Shown here in pieces: positions 27,686 to 36,356 of a stretch of DNA of 64,000 nt; position 1 is the first letter of the stretch; every line of letters begins with the position of its first letter. The DNA is from Aerophototrophica crusticola. Lineage in GTDB: Bacteria; Pseudomonadota; Alphaproteobacteria; Azospirillales; Azospirillaceae. Under the pieces are notes generated by a model. It worked only from the letters and a program-made list of their open reading frames with translations, did not search any database and was not told the DNA's origin. Both the position numbers and the translations under genes were made by a program. The DNA lies in the NCBI GenBank assembly GCA_001939945.1, contig MOEB01000001.1, positions 513,595-577,594 on the forward strand. The letters are read 5' to 3'.

Positions 27686-27943
27686 ATGGGACTGGTCATC
27701 AAGGACAAGGCTCTGGAAGAGGCTGCCGTAGAGTTGGCGAGCCTGACCGGTGAAAATTGGGAGGATGCCGTCCGAAAGGTCGTCCTCGACAAAGTGGAGC
27801 GGGAGCGTGAGCGCCGCCGAAGTGCTGAGGAGCGGGCTGCGGCCTTGATGGATCTTGGCCGGCGGTTTGCTGCCTTGCCGGACCGGGATAGGCGTTCTGC
27901 TGACGAAATCCTTGGCTATGATGAGTTCGGGTTGCCCCGCTGA
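27686..27943 (+). CDS. vapB: VapB-type antitoxin (Rv0623-like)
   Basis: An 85-residue protein starting MGLVIKDKALEEAAVELASLTGENWEDAVRKVV, the N-terminal pattern of the PSK/Rv0623-type VapB antitoxins, followed by a highly charged helix (ERERERRRSAEERAA) and a short C-terminal tail that would thread into the toxin's active site. It is preceded by GGAAGGAGG, a strong ribosome-binding site. Its TGA overlaps the toxin ATG by one base (TGATG). Confidence 0.85.
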   Translation: MGLVIKDKALEEAAVELASLTGENWEDAVRKVVLDKVERERERRRSAEERAAALMDLGRRFAALPDRDRRSADEILGYDEFGLPR

Positions 27944-28341
27944 TGGTCGTCGACACCTCGATTGCCATTGCAATCTTCAAGCAGGAATTTGATGCTGAGG
28001 CTTACACGCTGCAAATCGGGAGGCATGGTAACCCTTTGATATCGGCGGCAACCTTGTTGGAGATTGGTATCGTCTTGTCCTCTTGGAAGCGTCTGACAGC
28101 TTCGGAGGTGGATCAATGGATTGAGAATTTCTTGCAAAAGGGTCAGTTCACTGTCGTGGACGTCACGCGATCACAGGCGAAACTCGCCCGCGAAGCCTAT
28201 GCCCGCTTCGGCAAGGGTTCCGGCCACCCCGCCCAACTGAACTTCGGCGACTGCTTTACCTATGCCCTGGCGAAGGAGCGTGGGGCGCCCGTGCTGTTCA
28301 AGGGCGACGATTTCCGCCACACGGACCTGGTTGCCGCCTGA
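27943..28341 (+). CDS. vapC: VapC-type PIN-domain ribonuclease toxin
   Basis: A 132-residue PIN-domain protein. Metal-binding acidic residues are visible in MVVDTSIAIAI (D4), ATLLEIGIV (Glu), NFGDCFTYALA (Asp) and KGDDFRHTDL (Asp). VapC toxins cleave tRNA or rRNA when their antitoxin is degraded. The first half of the gene (about 27990-28150) is visibly less GC-rich than its neighbours, a sign of acquisition. It is translationally coupled to vapB by a one-base overlap. Confidence 0.9.
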   Translation: MVVDTSIAIAIFKQEFDAEAYTLQIGRHGNPLISAATLLEIGIVLSSWKRLTASEVDQWIENFLQKGQFTVVDVTRSQAKLAREAYARFGKGSGHPAQLNFGDCFTYALAKERGAPVLFKGDDFRHTDLVAA

Positions 28342-28344
28342 CCG

Positions 28345-28680
28345 TCAGATCTGCTTGCCCTCGAAGGGATGGCTGCCGTCGCGGCTTTCCACTTCCACCA
28401 CCCACAAATCCGGGTCCCGCTTCACTTGGCGGTCCACATAGTCGTTGGCCTCCTGCTCGCTGACCATGTTGCCGCCCAGGCCGGGCAGCCAGCCCAGCTT
28501 GCCGTCCAGGTCGCGGCTCTGGGTGAAGACCTTCACGCCCTGGAAGGGGATGGCGACCTTCAGCAGGACCAGCCCGCTCTCCCACTCACCCTTACGCAGG
28601 ACATAGACGGGGATGGAAGCGGCGCTGCATCGCCAGACATGGGCCTGAACGTAGAGATGCGTGGGCAGGCGTTCTTCCAT
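28345..28680 (-). CDS. DUF1491 family protein
   Basis: A 111-residue protein beginning MEERLPTHLYVQAHVWRCSA, with SGLVLLKVAIPFQGVKVFTQSRD in the middle and ANDYVDRQVKRDPDLWVVEVESRDG near the end, the DUF1491 pattern. This small family is almost confined to alpha-proteobacteria and has no established function. There is no signal peptide or membrane span. It lies 3 bp past the vapC stop codon on the opposite strand and is divergent from surE (84 bp). Confidence 0.85.
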   Translation of the reverse strand: MEERLPTHLYVQAHVWRCSAASIPVYVLRKGEWESGLVLLKVAIPFQGVKVFTQSRDLDGKLGWLPGLGGNMVSEQEANDYVDRQVKRDPDLWVVEVESRDGSHPFEGKQI

Positions 28681-28764
28681 GCGGGGGCGACTCCGGGCTC
28701 GACTTCAAACGCCTGTTCGACTTTGATGGGCGCGTGCCCGTAGCAACACCCGAAGGCCCCCCCG

Positions 28765-29526
28765 ATGCAAGCTCCCCGGTTCGCCCGCGCCCTGCTGACC
28801 AACGATGACGGCATCGACGCGCCAGGGCTGGCCGTCCTGGCGGAAGCCGCGGCGCAGCTCGCGGAGGAGGTCTGGGTGGTGGCGCCGGAACATGACCAGT
28901 CCGGCGTCAGCCGGGCCGTCAGCCTGCACAATCCCTTGCGCGTCATCCCGCGGGGGGAGCGTCGCTTCGCCGTCACTGGCACGCCCAGCGACTGCGTCAT
29001 CCTGGGCGTGCGGCACATCATGGCGGAGAACCCGCCGGACATCGTGCTGTCCGGCGTGAACCGCGGTGCCAACATCGCGGATGAGCTGTCCTACAGCGGC
29101 ACGGTCAGCGCCGCCTTGGCGGCGCGGCTGTTCGGCATCCCTGCCTATGCGTTCAGCCAAGCTTTCCGTGACCGCAAGAACGTGCGCTGGCAGACGGCCC
29201 TGTCACTCATCCATCAGGTGGTGGAGCGCTTCGGCAAGCCGGAGACCGTGCTGAACGTGAACTTCCCCGACGTGGAGCCTGACCAAGTCACCGGGTTGGA
29301 CATCACCCGCCAGGGCGGCGGTTCCCTGTTGGGGGTGGATGTGGAGACCCGGACCGACACCCGCGGCCTGACTTACCACTGGCTGGGTTTCCGCCGCAGC
29401 CCCGGGGAACAGGCGGATGACACGGACATCGCCGCCCTTCGCCGCCACCGGATCAGCGTGACGCCGGTCGGGTTCGACCAGACGGACCGGAAGGTCTTCG
29501 ACGCCCTTCGGCAAATGGAGTCATAA
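28765..29526 (+). CDS. surE: 5'/3'-nucleotidase SurE
   Basis: A 253-residue SurE-family phosphatase. The metal ligands are in TNDDGID (two Asp), the Ser in PEHDQSGVSRA and the Asn in LSGVNRGANI. It removes phosphate from nucleoside 5'- and 3'-monophosphates and in some species from short polyphosphate. The length is normal. The usual partner pcm is absent and the gene appears monocistronic here. Confidence 0.93.
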   Translation: MQAPRFARALLTNDDGIDAPGLAVLAEAAAQLAEEVWVVAPEHDQSGVSRAVSLHNPLRVIPRGERRFAVTGTPSDCVILGVRHIMAENPPDIVLSGVNRGANIADELSYSGTVSAALAARLFGIPAYAFSQAFRDRKNVRWQTALSLIHQVVERFGKPETVLNVNFPDVEPDQVTGLDITRQGGGSLLGVDVETRTDTRGLTYHWLGFRRSPGEQADDTDIAALRRHRISVTPVGFDQTDRKVFDALRQMES

Positions 29527-29675
29527 GGGTTGCCGCTATTACTTATGACTTAGGCTGATTAGTCTTGCCGGGATAGGCCAGGGCAATTGGCCGATGCCGC
29601 AGCAAGAATTTGGAATTCTTTCCGGGACCTGCCGCCCATCATCCGGGACGGTGGGGTTTCATCCGGAGAGAGTCC

Positions 29676-30920
29676 ATGTCCATAGGCCATCCTCAGGTCT
29701 TGGCCCGTCCAGGCGCGGGCGCGTCACTTGCCCGGTCCCGTCGCCGTTGGGGGATGGCGGTTCCGGCCCTGGCGCTCACCAGCCTGCTCGCCCTGGCGGC
29801 CTGCGGGGGGGAGGAGCCCGGCCAGCAGGCCGGCGCCGCACAGCAGGCGCCCCAGGTGGTCGTCAGCCCGCCGATCCAGAAGACCGTCAGCGAATGGGAT
29901 GAGTATACCGGCCGCTTCGCCGCGGTGGAGGAGGTGGAGGTCCGGGCCCGCGTCAGCGGCTACCTGGACAGCATCAACTTCCGCGACGGCGACATCATCT
30001 ACAAGGGCGACCTGCTGTTCGTCATCGACCCGCGGCCCTACCAGGCGGCCGTCGATGCCGCGAAGGCGCGGGTACAGCAGGCCAGGTCCCAGGTCGCCCT
30101 GGCCCAGCGGGAACTGGGCCGTGCCCAGGACCTTCGCCGCACCCAGGCAGTGTCCCAGGCCGTGCTGGACCAGCGGGCGCAGGAGCTGCAATCCGCCACC
30201 GCCACCCAGCTTGAGGCCGAGGCGAACCTCCGCACCTCCGAGCTGGACCTGGAGTTCACCCAGGTGCGGTCCCCCGTCACCGGCCGGGTCAGCAACCGGC
30301 TGGTCAGCGTGGGCAACCTGGTCAGCGGCGGCACGGCGCAGAGCACCCTGCTGACCACCATCGTCAGCCTGGACCCCATGCATTTCTATTTCGACGCCGA
30401 CCAGGCCGCCTACCTGCGCTATGTGCGCTTGGCCCAGGATGGCGCCCGCAAGAGCAGCCGGGAAGCGCAGAACCCCGTCGCCCTGGCCCTGCCGGACGAG
30501 AAGGATTTCAAGCACGCCGGCAAGATGGACTTCGTGGACAACCAGATCGACGCCTCCACCGGCACGATCCGCGGCCGCGCCATCTTCGAGAACCCCAACC
30601 TGCTGTTCACTCCCGGCCTGTTCGCCCGAATCCGCCTGATCGGGCGCGGCGACTACCCGGCCCTGCTGCTGCCGGACAGCGCCATCGGCACCGACCAGAC
30701 CCGGCGCTATGTCCTGGTGGTGGACGGGGAGAACAAGGCCCAGTACCGGCCCGTGCAGCTGGGCCCCATCATCGACGGCATGCGCGTGGTGCGCGAGGGG
30801 CTGAAGCCGGATGAGAGGGTGATCACGTCGGGCCTGCAACGGGTCCGGCCGGGGCAGGCGGTGACGCCGGTCGACCAGCCGCTGAGCCAGCAGCCGCAGC
30901 AGGCGGAGGCACCGCGATGA
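29676..30920 (+). CDS. RND efflux pump membrane-fusion (adaptor) lipoprotein
   Basis: A 414-residue HlyD/AcrA-family adaptor. A lipoprotein signal ends at L-A-A-C43; then come a barrel-sandwich segment (RVSGYLDSINFRDGDIIYKGDLLFVID), an alpha hairpin coiled coil (about residues 115-190), TQVRSPVTGRVSNRLVSVGNLV and beta-barrel domains. It links the inner-membrane RND pump to an outer-membrane channel. The ATG at 29676 is preferred over a TTG at 29610 because CCGGAGAG precedes it and the signal peptide fits. The stop overlaps the pump gene (ATGA). Confidence 0.92.
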   Translation: MSIGHPQVLARPGAGASLARSRRRWGMAVPALALTSLLALAACGGEEPGQQAGAAQQAPQVVVSPPIQKTVSEWDEYTGRFAAVEEVEVRARVSGYLDSINFRDGDIIYKGDLLFVIDPRPYQAAVDAAKARVQQARSQVALAQRELGRAQDLRRTQAVSQAVLDQRAQELQSATATQLEAEANLRTSELDLEFTQVRSPVTGRVSNRLVSVGNLVSGGTAQSTLLTTIVSLDPMHFYFDADQAAYLRYVRLAQDGARKSSREAQNPVALALPDEKDFKHAGKMDFVDNQIDASTGTIRGRAIFENPNLLFTPGLFARIRLIGRGDYPALLLPDSAIGTDQTRRYVLVVDGENKAQYRPVQLGPIIDGMRVVREGLKPDERVITSGLQRVRPGQAVTPVDQPLSQQPQQAEAPR

Positions 30921-33900
30921 ACATGGGCCGTTTCTTCATCGACAGGCCGGTCTTCGCCATCGTCCTGTCCATCGTGCTGCTGACCATCGGCGGCATCTCC
31001 TACCTCGCCCTGCCGGTGGCGCAGTACCCGGAGGTGGTCCCGCCCACCGTGACGGTGCAGGCCACGTATCCCGGCGCCAACGCCCAGACGGTGGCCGACA
31101 CGGTGGCGGCCCCCATCGAGCAGGAGGTGAACGGGGTGGAGAACATGCTCTACATGTCCTCCCAGAGCACCTCCGACGGGCAGATGAACCTGACCATCAC
31201 CTTCGCCCTGGGCACTGACCTGGACGAGGCGCAGGTGCTGGTGCAGAACCGCGTCGCCGTCGCCCAGCCGCGCCTGCCGGAGGAGGTCCGGCGCATCGGC
31301 GTGGTGACCCGCAAGAACTCACCCGACCTGCTGATGGTCATCCACCTGATCAGCCCGGATGATACCTACGACCAGCTCTACATCTCCAACTATGCCCTGT
31401 TGCAGGTTCGGGACACGCTGGCCCGGGTGGAAGGCATCGGCAACATCCAGATCTTCGGCGCCCGCGACTATTCCATGCGGGTCTGGCTGGACCCGCAGAA
31501 GATCGCGGAGCTGGACATGACCGCCGGGGACGTGGTCGCCGCCATCCAGTCGCAGAACGTGCAGGTGGCGGGCGGGCAGCTTGCCCAGCCGCCGGTGGAC
31601 ACGGGCCGTGACTACCAGCTCAACCTCACCCTCCAAGGGCGCCTGACCGAGCCGCAGCAGTTCGAGAACATCATCGTCAAGGCAGGCGAGGATGGCCGCA
31701 TCGTGCGGCTGGTGGACGTGGCGCGGGTGGAGCTGGGGGCGCGCGACTACGTCACCAACAGCTACCTGGACGGCAAGCCGGCCGTGGTGCTCGCCGTCAG
31801 CCAGTTGCCCGGCTCCAACGCCCTGGGCACAGCGGAGCGCATCCAGGAGACCATGCGCACCATCAGCCAGAGCTTCCCGCCCGGGCTGGAGTACCGGATC
31901 ATCTACAACCCGACGGAGTTCATCGCCGAATCCATCAGCGAGCTGATCAAGACCATCATCGAGGCGGTGGCCCTGGTGGTGATCGTGGTGCTGGTCTTCC
32001 TCCAGCGCTGGCGCGCCACCATCATCCCCATCGTGGCCATCCCCGTGTCGCTGATCGGCACCTTCGCCGTCATGGCGGCCCTGGGCTTCACCATCAACAA
32101 CCTGACCCTGTTCGGCCTGGTGCTGGCGGTGGGCATCGTGGTGGACGACGCCATCGTCGTGGTGGAGAACGTGGAGCGATACCTGGCCGAGGGGCTGTCG
32201 CCGAAGGAGGCGGCCCGCAGGACCATGGATGAGGTGGGCGGGGCGCTGATCTCCATCGCCCTGGTGCTGTCGGCGGTGTTCGTGCCCACGGCCTTCATCG
32301 AAGGCATCCAGGGCCAGTTTTACCGCCAGTTCGCCGTGACCATCGCGGTGGCGACTGTCATTTCCGCCTTCAACTCCCTGACCCTCAGCCCGGCGCTCTG
32401 CGCCATGTTGCTGCGTGGCCACCATGCCGGGCATGAGCAGGCAAAGGGCCGGCTGGCCTTCGCGGGCGCGCTCGTGCAGCGGGGCTTCGGTGCCTTCAAC
32501 CGGGGCTTCGACCGGCTGTCCCACGGCTATGGCCGGCTGGTCAGCGGGGTGACGCGCAAGGCCGGCATCATGCTGGTGCTCTATGTGGTGCTGATCGCCC
32601 TGACGGGGTTCCTGTTCACCCGGGTGCCCGGCGGCTTCATCCCGGCGCAGGACCAGGGCTACCTGATCGTCGCCGTCCAGACGCCGGAGGGAACGTCGCT
32701 GGCCCGCACGGACGACGTGATCAACCGGGCGGAGAAGATGATCCTGGACACCCCCGGCATCGTCCACACCGCCACCTTCGCCGGCTTCTCCGGCGCCACG
32801 CGCACCATCGCCACCAACGCCGGCGCGATCTTCGCCGTCATGGCCCCGTTCGAGGAGCGGGTGGCCGCGGGCCAGTCGGCGCAGAGCCTGCTGCAAGCCC
32901 TGCAGATGAAGATGTTCAGTATCCCGGAGGCGCAGATCTTCGTGATCCAGCCGCCCCCGGTGCAGGGGCTGGGCACGTCGGGCGGCTTCACCATGCGCAT
33001 CCAGGACCGGGCCGGCCGCGGCCCGGCGGACTTGGAGGCGGCGACCTGGGACATGGCCATGGCGGCCAACCAGACCCCCGGCCTGACCTTCGTGTTCAGC
33101 CCCTTCAGCGCCAAGGCGCCGCAGGTCTTTGTGGACATCGACCGCGTCAAGGCACAGATGCTGGATGTGCCCATCACCAACCTGTTCCGCACGTTGGAGA
33201 TCTATCTGGGCTCTTCCTACGTCAACGACACCAACCTGTTCGGCCGCACTTTCCGGGTGACGGCGCAGGCGGACGGAAACTTCCGCCTGGACCCGGAGGG
33301 CATCGCCAAGCTGGAAACCCGCAACAACCAGGGCCGCATGGTGCCGCTGGGGTCCTTCGTGGACTTCCGCTACGTCACCGGCCCGGACCGGGTGCTGCGC
33401 TACAACCTGTTCCCGGCAGCGGAACTGCAGGGCAACACCCTGCCCGGCACCAGCTCCGGCCAAGCCATCGCCGCCATGGAGGGGATCGCGGCGGAGAAGC
33501 TGCCGGACGGCTTCAGCATCGAGTGGACGGACCTGTCTTACCAGGAGAAGCAGACGGGCAACTCCGCCCTGTACATCTTCCCCCTGTGCGTCTTCTTCGT
33601 CTTCCTGGTGCTGGCGGCGCAGTATGAGAGTTGGGCCTTGCCCTTCGCCATCATCCTGATCGTGCCCATGTGCCTGCTGTCGGCGGTGTCCGGCATCATG
33701 GCACGGGGGATGGACAACAACGTGCTGACCCAGATCGGCTTCGTCGTGCTGGTCGGGCTCGCCTCGAAGAACGCCATCCTGATCGTTGAGTTCGCCCGAC
33801 AGCTGGAGGCGGAAGGCAAGGACCGGTTCGAGGCGGTGATCGAGGCCTGCCGCCTGCGCCTGCGGCCGATCCTCATGACCAGCTTCGCCTTCATCCTGGG

Positions 33901-34105
33901 CGTGGTGCCGCTGATGATCGCCAGCGGCGCCGGGGCGGAGATGCGGCAGGCCATCGGCACCGCCGTGTTCTTCGGCATGCTGGGCGTCACCTTCTTCGGC
34001 CTGGTGTTCACCCCGGTCTTCTATGTGGTGATCCGCCGCTTCTTCGGCGGCCGCAGCCCGGCCCCGGATTCGGCCCACCAGCCGGTGCAGCAGGCGGCGG
34101 AGTAA
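30917..34105 (+). CDS. RND multidrug efflux transporter (HAE-1 family)
   Basis: A 1062-residue inner-membrane proton/drug antiporter of the AcrB/MexF type. It begins MGRFFIDRPVFAIVLSIVLL, has two periplasmic loop regions and 12 membrane spans, and keeps the proton-relay aspartates in TM4 (D410-D411, within GIVVDDAIVVVENVER). The length is that of a full HAE-1 pump. It overlaps the adaptor gene by 4 nt. No outer-membrane factor gene follows; the transcript ends at a strong terminator, so the pump must borrow a channel encoded elsewhere. Confidence 0.95.
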   Translation: MNMGRFFIDRPVFAIVLSIVLLTIGGISYLALPVAQYPEVVPPTVTVQATYPGANAQTVADTVAAPIEQEVNGVENMLYMSSQSTSDGQMNLTITFALGTDLDEAQVLVQNRVAVAQPRLPEEVRRIGVVTRKNSPDLLMVIHLISPDDTYDQLYISNYALLQVRDTLARVEGIGNIQIFGARDYSMRVWLDPQKIAELDMTAGDVVAAIQSQNVQVAGGQLAQPPVDTGRDYQLNLTLQGRLTEPQQFENIIVKAGEDGRIVRLVDVARVELGARDYVTNSYLDGKPAVVLAVSQLPGSNALGTAERIQETMRTISQSFPPGLEYRIIYNPTEFIAESISELIKTIIEAVALVVIVVLVFLQRWRATIIPIVAIPVSLIGTFAVMAALGFTINNLTLFGLVLAVGIVVDDAIVVVENVERYLAEGLSPKEAARRTMDEVGGALISIALVLSAVFVPTAFIEGIQGQFYRQFAVTIAVATVISAFNSLTLSPALCAMLLRGHHAGHEQAKGRLAFAGALVQRGFGAFNRGFDRLSHGYGRLVSGVTRKAGIMLVLYVVLIALTGFLFTRVPGGFIPAQDQGYLIVAVQTPEGTSLARTDDVINRAEKMILDTPGIVHTATFAGFSGATRTIATNAGAIFAVMAPFEERVAAGQSAQSLLQALQMKMFSIPEAQIFVIQPPPVQGLGTSGGFTMRIQDRAGRGPADLEAATWDMAMAANQTPGLTFVFSPFSAKAPQVFVDIDRVKAQMLDVPITNLFRTLEIYLGSSYVNDTNLFGRTFRVTAQADGNFRLDPEGIAKLETRNNQGRMVPLGSFVDFRYVTGPDRVLRYNLFPAAELQGNTLPGTSSGQAIAAMEGIAAEKLPDGFSIEWTDLSYQEKQTGNSALYIFPLCVFFVFLVLAAQYESWALPFAIILIVPMCLLSAVSGIMARGMDNNVLTQIGFVVLVGLASKNAILIVEFARQLEAEGKDRFEAVIEACRLRLRPILMTSFAFILGVVPLMIASGAGAEMRQAIGTAVFFGMLGVTFFGLVFTPVFYVVIRRFFGGRSPAPDSAHQPVQQAAE

Positions 34106-34124
34106 GCTTCCGGTCGGCAATGCC

Positions 34125-34160
34125 AAGCGGGCCGCCCCCGGGGGCGGCCCGCTTCCCTTT
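34125..34160 (+). terminator. terminator after the RND pump gene
   Basis: A perfect 15-bp inverted repeat with no spare loop bases (34125-34139 and 34140-34154, AAGCGGGCCGCCCCC and its complement) is followed by CCCTTTTGG. It lies 20 bp past the pump's stop codon and before the convergent binding-protein gene, so it may serve both. Confidence 0.85.
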
Positions 34161-34179
34161 TGGAACATATGCCGGGCAG

Positions 34180-35751
34180 CTATTCCGCGGGACGGACGTG
34201 TTGCGCCAGCGTATGGCCATCAGCCCGGGCCTGGAAGCGCAGGTCCTTGCGCATCGCCCAGGCGCGCGACACATGCAGCAGCGGGATGAACGGCAGGTCC
34301 TGGAGCCCGATGGCGGTGATCTGCTGCAACAGGCGCCCGCGCACCTCCGTGTCGGTGGTCGCCAGGGCCTTCATGATCAAGACGTTCATCTGGTCATTGA
34401 AATACCCCCCGAAGTTCTGCATCCCCATTCCCGAGGCCGGGTCCATGGGGGCGAACACCTCGCGGGCGATGGTGGAGAACTCACCGGTCAGCGGCACGGA
34501 ACTGACAAGCACCAGCGCGTAGTCCCGCCGGGACATGATGTCGACAACTTCCCCCGGCCGCACGAACCTGATCTGGACACGGATCCCCACCGCGGCCAGG
34601 TATCGGCTGACCCCCTCTGCGACCCTGGCGAACGGCTCGACGGCGGTCAGCGTTGTGTCGAATCCGTTGGCAAAGCCCGCTTCCGCCAGGAGTTTCCGCG
34701 CCTGGGCGATGTTGAACGGGGAGGTGGCGCCGGGATCGTAGCCGAGCATCCCCTCAGGCATGAACTGGTAGGCGGGGCCGGACATCCCCGGCATCAGCCG
34801 GTCGCTCAGCGCCTTGCGGTCGATGGCGAGGGAGATGGCCTGTCGCACCCTGACATCGGACAACGGGTTCCCACCATCCTTCCCCGTCGTGGTCCCAGGC
34901 GACAGGTTGACGCCGATGAAGATCGAACGGGCCCGGGTGCTCGCCTCCACCCGCAGGCGGCTCTGCTCCGACAGGAAGGCCATGCTCTCCGCCGAGACCT
35001 GATTCACCAAGTCCACCATGCCCCGGACAAGGCTGCGGTTCCGCGCCCCTGGATCGGGGAACGGCAGCATGGTGACCGTTTCCCAGGCGGGGACCTCGCC
35101 CCAATAGCCGTCGAAGCGGGCAAGGGTCGTCTCACCATTGCGGGTGAAGGATTTCAGCCTGTACGGACCGGTCCCGGCAACCTGCCCCTTGTCGAAAGAC
35201 GCGCCGTCAGGCCAAGGCCCCGTGCCGCACCCGTCGGGGTGGTATTGCCCCTCCCAGCCCGGCGGGGACGCTATGATGGCGATGTTGGCGAGGTTCCGTG
35301 CCAGTAATGGGGCCGGCACGTCCGTCTCGACCACCAGGGTCAGGCGGTCCTTCGCGGTGGCCGAGGCGATGCCCTGGAGGGACCCCAGAAGCCCGCTTCC
35401 CGGGAGGTGGGCGATGCGGCAGAGCGAGTACACCGCATCCGTGGCCGTCAGTTCCTTGCCATTGTGGAAGCGCACCCCAGGCCGGATATTGAAGGTCCAC
35501 CGCAGCTCGTTCTCAACCGACCAACTCGCCGCGAGTGCCGGCACGGGTTGGAGATGGGTGTCGTTCGCGACCAGCGGGTCGAATTGGTGGAATGCGAGGG
35601 TCCGGCCGTCCACATGGGAATAGGCATGGGGATCCGCCGTGGAGGCTACCGATTCCAGGCCCATGCGCAAATCCGTGGCCGAGGCCTTGGGCACGCCTGC
35701 CAGAAGTAGGAGGACCAGCAAGGTCCGTAAGGCGATCCGGCCTAGATCCAT
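34180..35751 (-). CDS. ABC transporter substrate-binding protein, family 5 (peptide/nickel type)
   Basis: A 523-residue periplasmic protein. The signal peptide (ALRTLLVLLLLAGVPKASA) is followed by the SBP_bac_5 pattern: QFDPLVANDTHLQPVPALAASW, LRWTFNIRPGVRFHNGKELTATDAVYSL, GTGPYRLKSF and VRQAISLAIDRKAL. Family members bind di- to oligopeptides, nickel chelates or opines. No permease or ATPase gene is adjacent, so it is an orphan. It is divergent from mbtH-NRPS and convergent with the RND pump; a link to the NRPS product is conceivable but unproven. Confidence 0.88.
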   Translation of the reverse strand: MDLGRIALRTLLVLLLLAGVPKASATDLRMGLESVASTADPHAYSHVDGRTLAFHQFDPLVANDTHLQPVPALAASWSVENELRWTFNIRPGVRFHNGKELTATDAVYSLCRIAHLPGSGLLGSLQGIASATAKDRLTLVVETDVPAPLLARNLANIAIIASPPGWEGQYHPDGCGTGPWPDGASFDKGQVAGTGPYRLKSFTRNGETTLARFDGYWGEVPAWETVTMLPFPDPGARNRSLVRGMVDLVNQVSAESMAFLSEQSRLRVEASTRARSIFIGVNLSPGTTTGKDGGNPLSDVRVRQAISLAIDRKALSDRLMPGMSGPAYQFMPEGMLGYDPGATSPFNIAQARKLLAEAGFANGFDTTLTAVEPFARVAEGVSRYLAAVGIRVQIRFVRPGEVVDIMSRRDYALVLVSSVPLTGEFSTIAREVFAPMDPASGMGMQNFGGYFNDQMNVLIMKALATTDTEVRGRLLQQITAIGLQDLPFIPLLHVSRAWAMRKDLRFQARADGHTLAQHVRPAE

Positions 35752-35954
35752 GGGGGACGGTTACCCGGTCAGTCGTCACGGCAGCGTTGCTGATCTTGCC
35801 CTTTGTGCTTGTAGCCTTCCACAACAATCCTCAGCCATAACGCGATCTCTGGCCGGTGACACCTGGGCCAGAGGTTGTAAGAACACTAACGGGGCCCGAT
35901 CAATAAACGTATAGGATGAACACGGCCGTGGCTTGGCAGGCAGCCAATGCCTAT

Positions 35955-35989
35955 GACTTTTGACAAAGTCACGATGCAAGGCCTATTAC
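35955..35989 (+). promoter_or_regulatory. promoter with overlapping dyad operator for mbtH-NRPS
   Basis: A perfect TTGACA (35960-35965) and TATTAC (35984-35989, four of six -10 matches) are 18 bp apart, 59 bp before the mbtH start codon. The -35 box lies inside a perfect 6-4-6 dyad, GACTTTTGACAAAGTC (35955-35970), positioned so that a bound repressor would block RNA polymerase. A small TACC-TTTC-GGTA dyad follows at the -10/start region. The surrounding 296-bp gap (35752-36047) is less GC-rich than the genes and holds no other feature I can name. Confidence 0.65.
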
Positions 35990-36047
35990 CTTTCGGTATG
36001 CCACGGCGTGCGGTAAACCCGCAAACCTGACGGCTGCCGGAGGAACT

Positions 36048-36278
36048 ATGCCAGACACAACCAGAGTTTCCGCACGCATGATTAAGAATGGGCCGTTCAT
36101 CGTCCTGGTGAACGATGAGGAACAGTACTGCCTGTGGCAGGCCGAAGTGGAAATTCCCAAGGGGTGGAGATCCGCAGGCCAGTCCGGCACGCGGGAAGAA
36201 TGCCTGTCGTTCGTGGATGGCGTCTGGTCCGACATGAGGCCAAAGAGCCTTCGCGACACTCTGGCCAACCCTGCGTGA
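36048..36278 (+). CDS. MbtH-like protein, NRPS adenylation-domain partner
   Basis: A 76-residue MbtH-family protein: FIVLVNDEEQYCLWQAEVEIPKGW, then SGTREECLSFVDGVWSDMRPKSL, including the two conserved tryptophans. MbtH-like proteins bind adenylation domains and are needed for their solubility or activity. The N-terminal NPFDD-type motif of most relatives is not present; this one starts MPDTTRVSARMIKNGPF. The start follows GGAGGAACT. The NRPS gene begins 78 bp downstream on the same strand, without a terminator between. Confidence 0.92.
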   Translation: MPDTTRVSARMIKNGPFIVLVNDEEQYCLWQAEVEIPKGWRSAGQSGTREECLSFVDGVWSDMRPKSLRDTLANPA

Positions 36279-36356
36279 GCTGAAGATCCGCAAGTCATCC
36301 GGGCCACAAACGCTTTTTCTCCGTCATAATCCCAAGCATAAGCAGGGCTGAAGGTC

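Noticed and set aside
31319-34168. 949-codon open frame antisense to the RND pump gene
   Set aside because: It is composed of His/Gln/Asp/Gly/Arg-rich low-complexity sequence typical of the complement of high-GC genes, has no domain motifs, and the opposite strand is an unmistakable RND transporter.
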